Source of the DNA: Amycolatopsis nigrescens CSC17Ta-90 | Lineage (GTDB): Bacteria; Actinomycetota; Actinomycetes; Mycobacteriales; Pseudonocardiaceae | Length of the DNA stretch: 64,000 bases | Assembly (NCBI RefSeq): GCF_000384315.1 | Contig: NZ_ARVW01000001.1 | Coordinates: 6,138,157-6,202,156 of the forward strand | Direction of reading: 5' to 3' | Shown here: positions 60,914-64,000 of the stretch, one piece after another | Layout: each line of letters opens with the position of its first letter | Position numbering within the stretch: position 1 is the stretch's first letter | Program-made: the position numbers and the translations under genes | The notes under the pieces: generated by a model | Database searches by the model: none | What the model saw: the letters and a program-made list of their open reading frames with translations, nothing else | Told to the model about the DNA's origin: nothing

Positions 60914-61956
60914 GTACACCTCTCCGCAAGACTTTGCCGCCGCTGATCAAGATCAGCGTCTTCGCGGTGGTCACCGTGCTGCTCACCGCGATACTGGGCG
61001 CCACCATCGCGAACACCAACTTCGGCAGCACGTCGGACTACACCGCGCGGTTCACCGACGCCTCCGGGCTGCAGGAGGGCGACGACGTCCGGATCGTCGG
61101 GGTCAAGGTGGGCCAGGTCGGTTCCATCACGGTCGGCGAGGACGACCAGGCCGAGGTGCGCTTCAACGTGGAGGCGGTGCGCAAGCTGCCGGAGTCGGTG
61201 ACCGCGACGATCAAGTACCGCAACCTGGTCGGCCAGCGCTACCTTTCGCTGGGCACCAACGTCACCGGGGACGGGGTGCTCACCCCCGGCGGCACCATCC
61301 CGGCCGAGCGCACCCAGCCGGCGCTCAACCTCACCGTGCTGTTCAACGGGTTCAAGCCGCTGTTCCAGGCGCTGAACCCGGAAGAGGTGAACAAGCTGTC
61401 CTACGAGATCATCCAGGTGTTCCAGGGCGAGGGCGGCACCGTGCGCAGCCTGCTCACGCACACCGCGTCGGTGACGTCGGCGATCGCGGACAAGGACAAG
61501 GTGATCGGCCAGGTCATCGACAACCTGAACAACGTGCTTGGCACGGTCAACGCGCGCGGCCCGCAGCTGTCGAACCTGATCGACCAGACCCAGCAGCTGG
61601 TCACCGGCCTCGCCGAGCAGCGCGGCCCGATCGGCGACGCGGTCTCCGCGCTGGGCAGCCTCACCGAGGCGACCGCCGGCCTGCTCACCGACGCGCGGCC
61701 GCCGCTGAAGGACGACATCGACGGGCTCGGCAAGCTTTCCGGCAACCTGGCCGACTCCCGCGAGCTGCTCGACGAGCTGCTCCAGAAGATGCCGGGGAAC
61801 CTGGAGAAGTTCACCAGGACGCTGAGCTACGGCGGTTGGTACAACTACTACCTCTGCGGGCTTTCCGGCACCATCGGCATCTCCTCGCTGAACCTCACCC
61901 TGCCGTTCCTGCCGATTCCGGGGACCGACCAGGCGGAGAGGTGCAAGGTGTCATGA
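60910..61956 (+). CDS. mce4B: Mce4B substrate-binding protein
   Basis: 348 residues. Anchor helix FAVVTVLLTAILGATIA, MCE domain (SDYTARFTDASGLQEGDDVRIVGVKVGQV) and the helical tail domain (to about 290) ending with a Cys pair region (YYLCGLSG and AERCKVS). It is one of six non-identical Mce subunits of the importer. It starts in an ATGA overlap with mce4A and ends in one with mce4C. Confidence 0.92.
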   Translation: MSTPLRKTLPPLIKISVFAVVTVLLTAILGATIANTNFGSTSDYTARFTDASGLQEGDDVRIVGVKVGQVGSITVGEDDQAEVRFNVEAVRKLPESVTATIKYRNLVGQRYLSLGTNVTGDGVLTPGGTIPAERTQPALNLTVLFNGFKPLFQALNPEEVNKLSYEIIQVFQGEGGTVRSLLTHTASVTSAIADKDKVIGQVIDNLNNVLGTVNARGPQLSNLIDQTQQLVTGLAEQRGPIGDAVSALGSLTEATAGLLTDARPPLKDDIDGLGKLSGNLADSRELLDELLQKMPGNLEKFTRTLSYGGWYNYYLCGLSGTIGISSLNLTLPFLPIPGTDQAERCKVS

Positions 61957-62993
61957 AGCCACTGAAGGATCGCAACCAGGCCGCCGTCGGCGCGGTCACC
62001 CTGGTGCTCACCGTGCTGATCGTGCTGGCCGTGTACAACGTGGAGGACCTGCCGCTGCTCGGCACCGGCACCACCTACTCCGCGGAGTTCGCCGAGTCCG
62101 CCGGGCTGGCGCCGGACAACGAGGTGCAGGTGGCCGGGGTGAAGGTCGGCACGGTGACCGATGTTTCGCTGGCCGGCAAGAAGGTGCTGGTCAAGTTCAA
62201 GGTGGAGGAAACCGGGCACGCCAGGGTCGGGGACGGCTCCACCGCTTCCATCGAGATCAAGACCCTGCTCGGGGAGAAGTACCTGGCGCTGCAACCGAAG
62301 GGCACCGGTTCGCAGGATCCGGACGTGCCGATCCCGGTGCAGCGCACACGCACCCCGTTCGAGCTGCAGGATGCGTTCAAACAGCTGTCCAGCACGGTCG
62401 GCGACATCGACACCGAGCAGCTCGCGCAGAGCTTCAACGTCCTTTCGGACACCCTGAAGGACACTCCGCAGCCGATGAAGGAGGCGCTCAACGGGCTTTC
62501 CGCGCTGTCCAAGACGGTGTCCTCCCGTGACGACGCGCTGGCGCAGCTGCTCGGCAACACGAACCAGGTGTCCAAGACGCTCAGCGACCGCAACGCCCAG
62601 CTGCAGAAAGTGATCGGCGACGGCAACCTGCTGCTCGACGAGCTGCAGCGGCGCAAGGACGCGATCAGCGCGCTGCTCACCGGGGCGCAGCGGTTGGCCG
62701 CCCAGCTGTCCGGGCTGGTCGCGGACAACCGGGAGCAGCTGCGCCCGGCGCTGGAGAAGCTGGGCGTGGTCACCGACGTGCTGCAGCGGAACCAGGACAA
62801 CCTGGCGCGCAGCCTGGCCCTGCTCGCGCCGTTCACCAGGGTCGGCGCGAACGCGACCGGCAACGGACGCTGGTTCGAGGGCTACATCTGCGGACTGCTG
62901 CCGCCGGTGATCAGCGTGGCCGGGGCGACGGTCAACCCGGAGGGCTGCTCGCCGCCGATCTCCGCGCCGGACCAGGGGGTGGGTGGCCGATGA
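61953..62993 (+). CDS. mce4C: Mce4C substrate-binding protein
   Basis: 346 residues. Anchor helix VGAVTLVLTVLIVLAVY, MCE domain (TYSAEFAESAGLAPDNEVQVAGVKVGTVTDV), then the long helical region (LSKTVSSRDDALAQLLGNTNQV and so on) and a short C-terminus with two cysteines (YICGLL, GCSPP). Same architecture and coupling as its neighbours, with the overlapping ATGA to mce4D. Confidence 0.92.
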   Translation: MKPLKDRNQAAVGAVTLVLTVLIVLAVYNVEDLPLLGTGTTYSAEFAESAGLAPDNEVQVAGVKVGTVTDVSLAGKKVLVKFKVEETGHARVGDGSTASIEIKTLLGEKYLALQPKGTGSQDPDVPIPVQRTRTPFELQDAFKQLSSTVGDIDTEQLAQSFNVLSDTLKDTPQPMKEALNGLSALSKTVSSRDDALAQLLGNTNQVSKTLSDRNAQLQKVIGDGNLLLDELQRRKDAISALLTGAQRLAAQLSGLVADNREQLRPALEKLGVVTDVLQRNQDNLARSLALLAPFTRVGANATGNGRWFEGYICGLLPPVISVAGATVNPEGCSPPISAPDQGVGGR

Positions 62994-64000
62994 ACCTCCC
63001 TGAGACCAAGAGCGGGCGCAGCCTGTACTCGTGGTTCGCCATCGCCTGTGTGGTGGTGCTGGTGCTGACCGGCGCGTTGTGGTGGGTGTTCCGCGACCCC
63101 GGCGGCACCAGGCTCGCCGCCTACTTCGACAAGACCGTCGGCCTCTACGCCGGCTCGTCGGTCCGGGTGCTGGGCATCAAGGTCGGCGAGATCACCGACG
63201 TCACCCCGCAGGGCGACTCGGTGCGGGTGGGCATGCGGGTGGACGCCGGCGTGCAGATCCCGGCCGAAGCCGGTGCCGTGGTGGTGGCGCCCAGCCTGGT
63301 CAGCGACCGGTACGTGCAGCTGACCCCGGCCTACGAGGACGGGCCGGTGCTGCGCGGCGGCACGGTGATCGGCAAGGAGCGCACCGCGACCCCGGCCGAG
63401 CTGGACGATCTCTACGGCAGCTTGAACGAGCTGTCCACCAGTCTCGGCCCGGAGGGGGCGAACAAGGACGGCGCGTTGTCACGGGTGCTGGACACCGCCG
63501 CGAAGAACCTGGACGGCAACGGCGGGAACCTCAACGACACGGTGCACCAGCTGGCCGAGCTGTCCCGCACCCTGGACGGGTCGAAGGACGACCTGTTCGG
63601 CACGGTGCGCAACCTGCAGTCGTTCACCAAGGCGCTGTCGGACAGCGACGCGCAGCTGAACGAGTTCTACCGCCGGCTCGCGGACGTCAGCGGGTTCCTG
63701 GCCGGCGAGTCGGAAGAGGTTGGCGCCGCGCTTTCCGGGTTGGGCACCTCGCTGACCGACATCCAGGGCTTCATCGCGGACAACAAGGACCTGCTCACGT
63801 CCAATGTGGACAAGCTGGCCGGGATCACCAAGGTGCTGGTGGACCAGCGCGGCGCGCTGGCCGAGGTGCTCGACGTCGGCCCGACCGGGATGACCAACTT
63901 CATCAACTCCTACGACGCGGCCTCGGGCAGCATCGCGATCAGGTACAACGCGAACGAGCTGACCAACCCGCTGGTCACCACCCTGTGCCGGCTGATCAAG
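62990..64000 (+). CDS. mce4D: Mce4D substrate-binding protein (partial, 3' end outside window)
   Basis: The 337 residues seen include the anchor (WFAIACVVVLVLTGALWWVF), MCE domain (AYFDKTVGLYAGSSVRVLGIKVGEI) and part of the helical tail (LADVSGFLAGESEEVGAALSGLGTSL). The gene is open to the window end; mce4E (usually a lipoprotein) and mce4F should follow. The ATG overlaps the mce4C stop by 4 bp. Confidence 0.92.
   Translation, partial: MNLPETKSGRSLYSWFAIACVVVLVLTGALWWVFRDPGGTRLAAYFDKTVGLYAGSSVRVLGIKVGEITDVTPQGDSVRVGMRVDAGVQIPAEAGAVVVAPSLVSDRYVQLTPAYEDGPVLRGGTVIGKERTATPAELDDLYGSLNELSTSLGPEGANKDGALSRVLDTAAKNLDGNGGNLNDTVHQLAELSRTLDGSKDDLFGTVRNLQSFTKALSDSDAQLNEFYRRLADVSGFLAGESEEVGAALSGLGTSLTDIQGFIADNKDLLTSNVDKLAGITKVLVDQRGALAEVLDVGPTGMTNFINSYDAASGSIAIRYNANELTNPLVTTLCRLIK

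Overview
The window is GC-rich actinobacterial chromosome. GTG and TTG starts are frequent, genes are tightly packed, and several promoters appear to drive leaderless transcripts. Gene content (Mce4/KstR steroid locus, LexA next to a LysM division protein, nrdR-nrdJ, miaA-dapF-hflX) points to Pseudonocardiales, most likely Amycolatopsis or a close relative; the genus is an inference. No transposase, prophage, rRNA, tRNA or CRISPR array was seen. All gene calls come from reading the sequence, without database searches.

Layout. 1-8529: a C1/CoA module. Minus-strand genes encode an ADP-forming acyl-CoA ligase (cut by the window start), formyl-CoA transferase Frc and a ThDP-dependent lyase/decarboxylase. 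A small DUF6457 protein, a ketopantoate-reductase-like enzyme, a LysR regulator and NAD-dependent formate dehydrogenase follow. A 19-bp motif recurs in two of the promoters. The genes fit formyl-CoA and formate release from oxalate or a 2-hydroxyacid, followed by formate oxidation to CO2. 8660-16384: DUF349 protein, miaA, dapF, an MFS exporter divergent from an ArsR-like regulator, hflX and a secreted propeller-like protein.

16453-21595: the DNA-damage and dNTP block. lexA is divergent from a membrane LysM protein with three LexA boxes between them, followed by nrdR and B12-dependent nrdJ behind a complex promoter. 21668-28802: alpha/beta hydrolase, SDR, an ECF41 sigma factor with a likely target gene, a Tat-exported amidohydrolase and a prolyl oligopeptidase. 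28990-39694: mixed housekeeping and hypothetical genes (zinc metalloprotease, MocR regulator, two GNATs, CBS protein, DUF2293/DUF4139 pair, secreted S15 peptidase, DUF4192). A 69-bp hairpin repeat occurs once at 24.3 kb and twice in tandem at 38.3 kb.

39663-46764: dtxR-galK-galE on the minus strand, divergent from acuC-pat, a lysine deacetylase/acetyltransferase pair. 46785-50009: membrane protein, MarR, 2-oxoglutarate oxygenase, fatty-acid desaturase and a 32-residue ORF. 50309-64000: a steroid (cholesterol) catabolic and uptake locus, fadD17-fadE27-fadE26 divergent from fdxD-hsd4A-ALDH-SDR-yrbE4A-yrbE4B-mce4A-D, with a perfect KstR operator at the divergence point. The order matches M. tuberculosis Rv3501c-Rv3506 as I recall it, plus two inserted genes. 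The last gene, mce4D, runs off the window.
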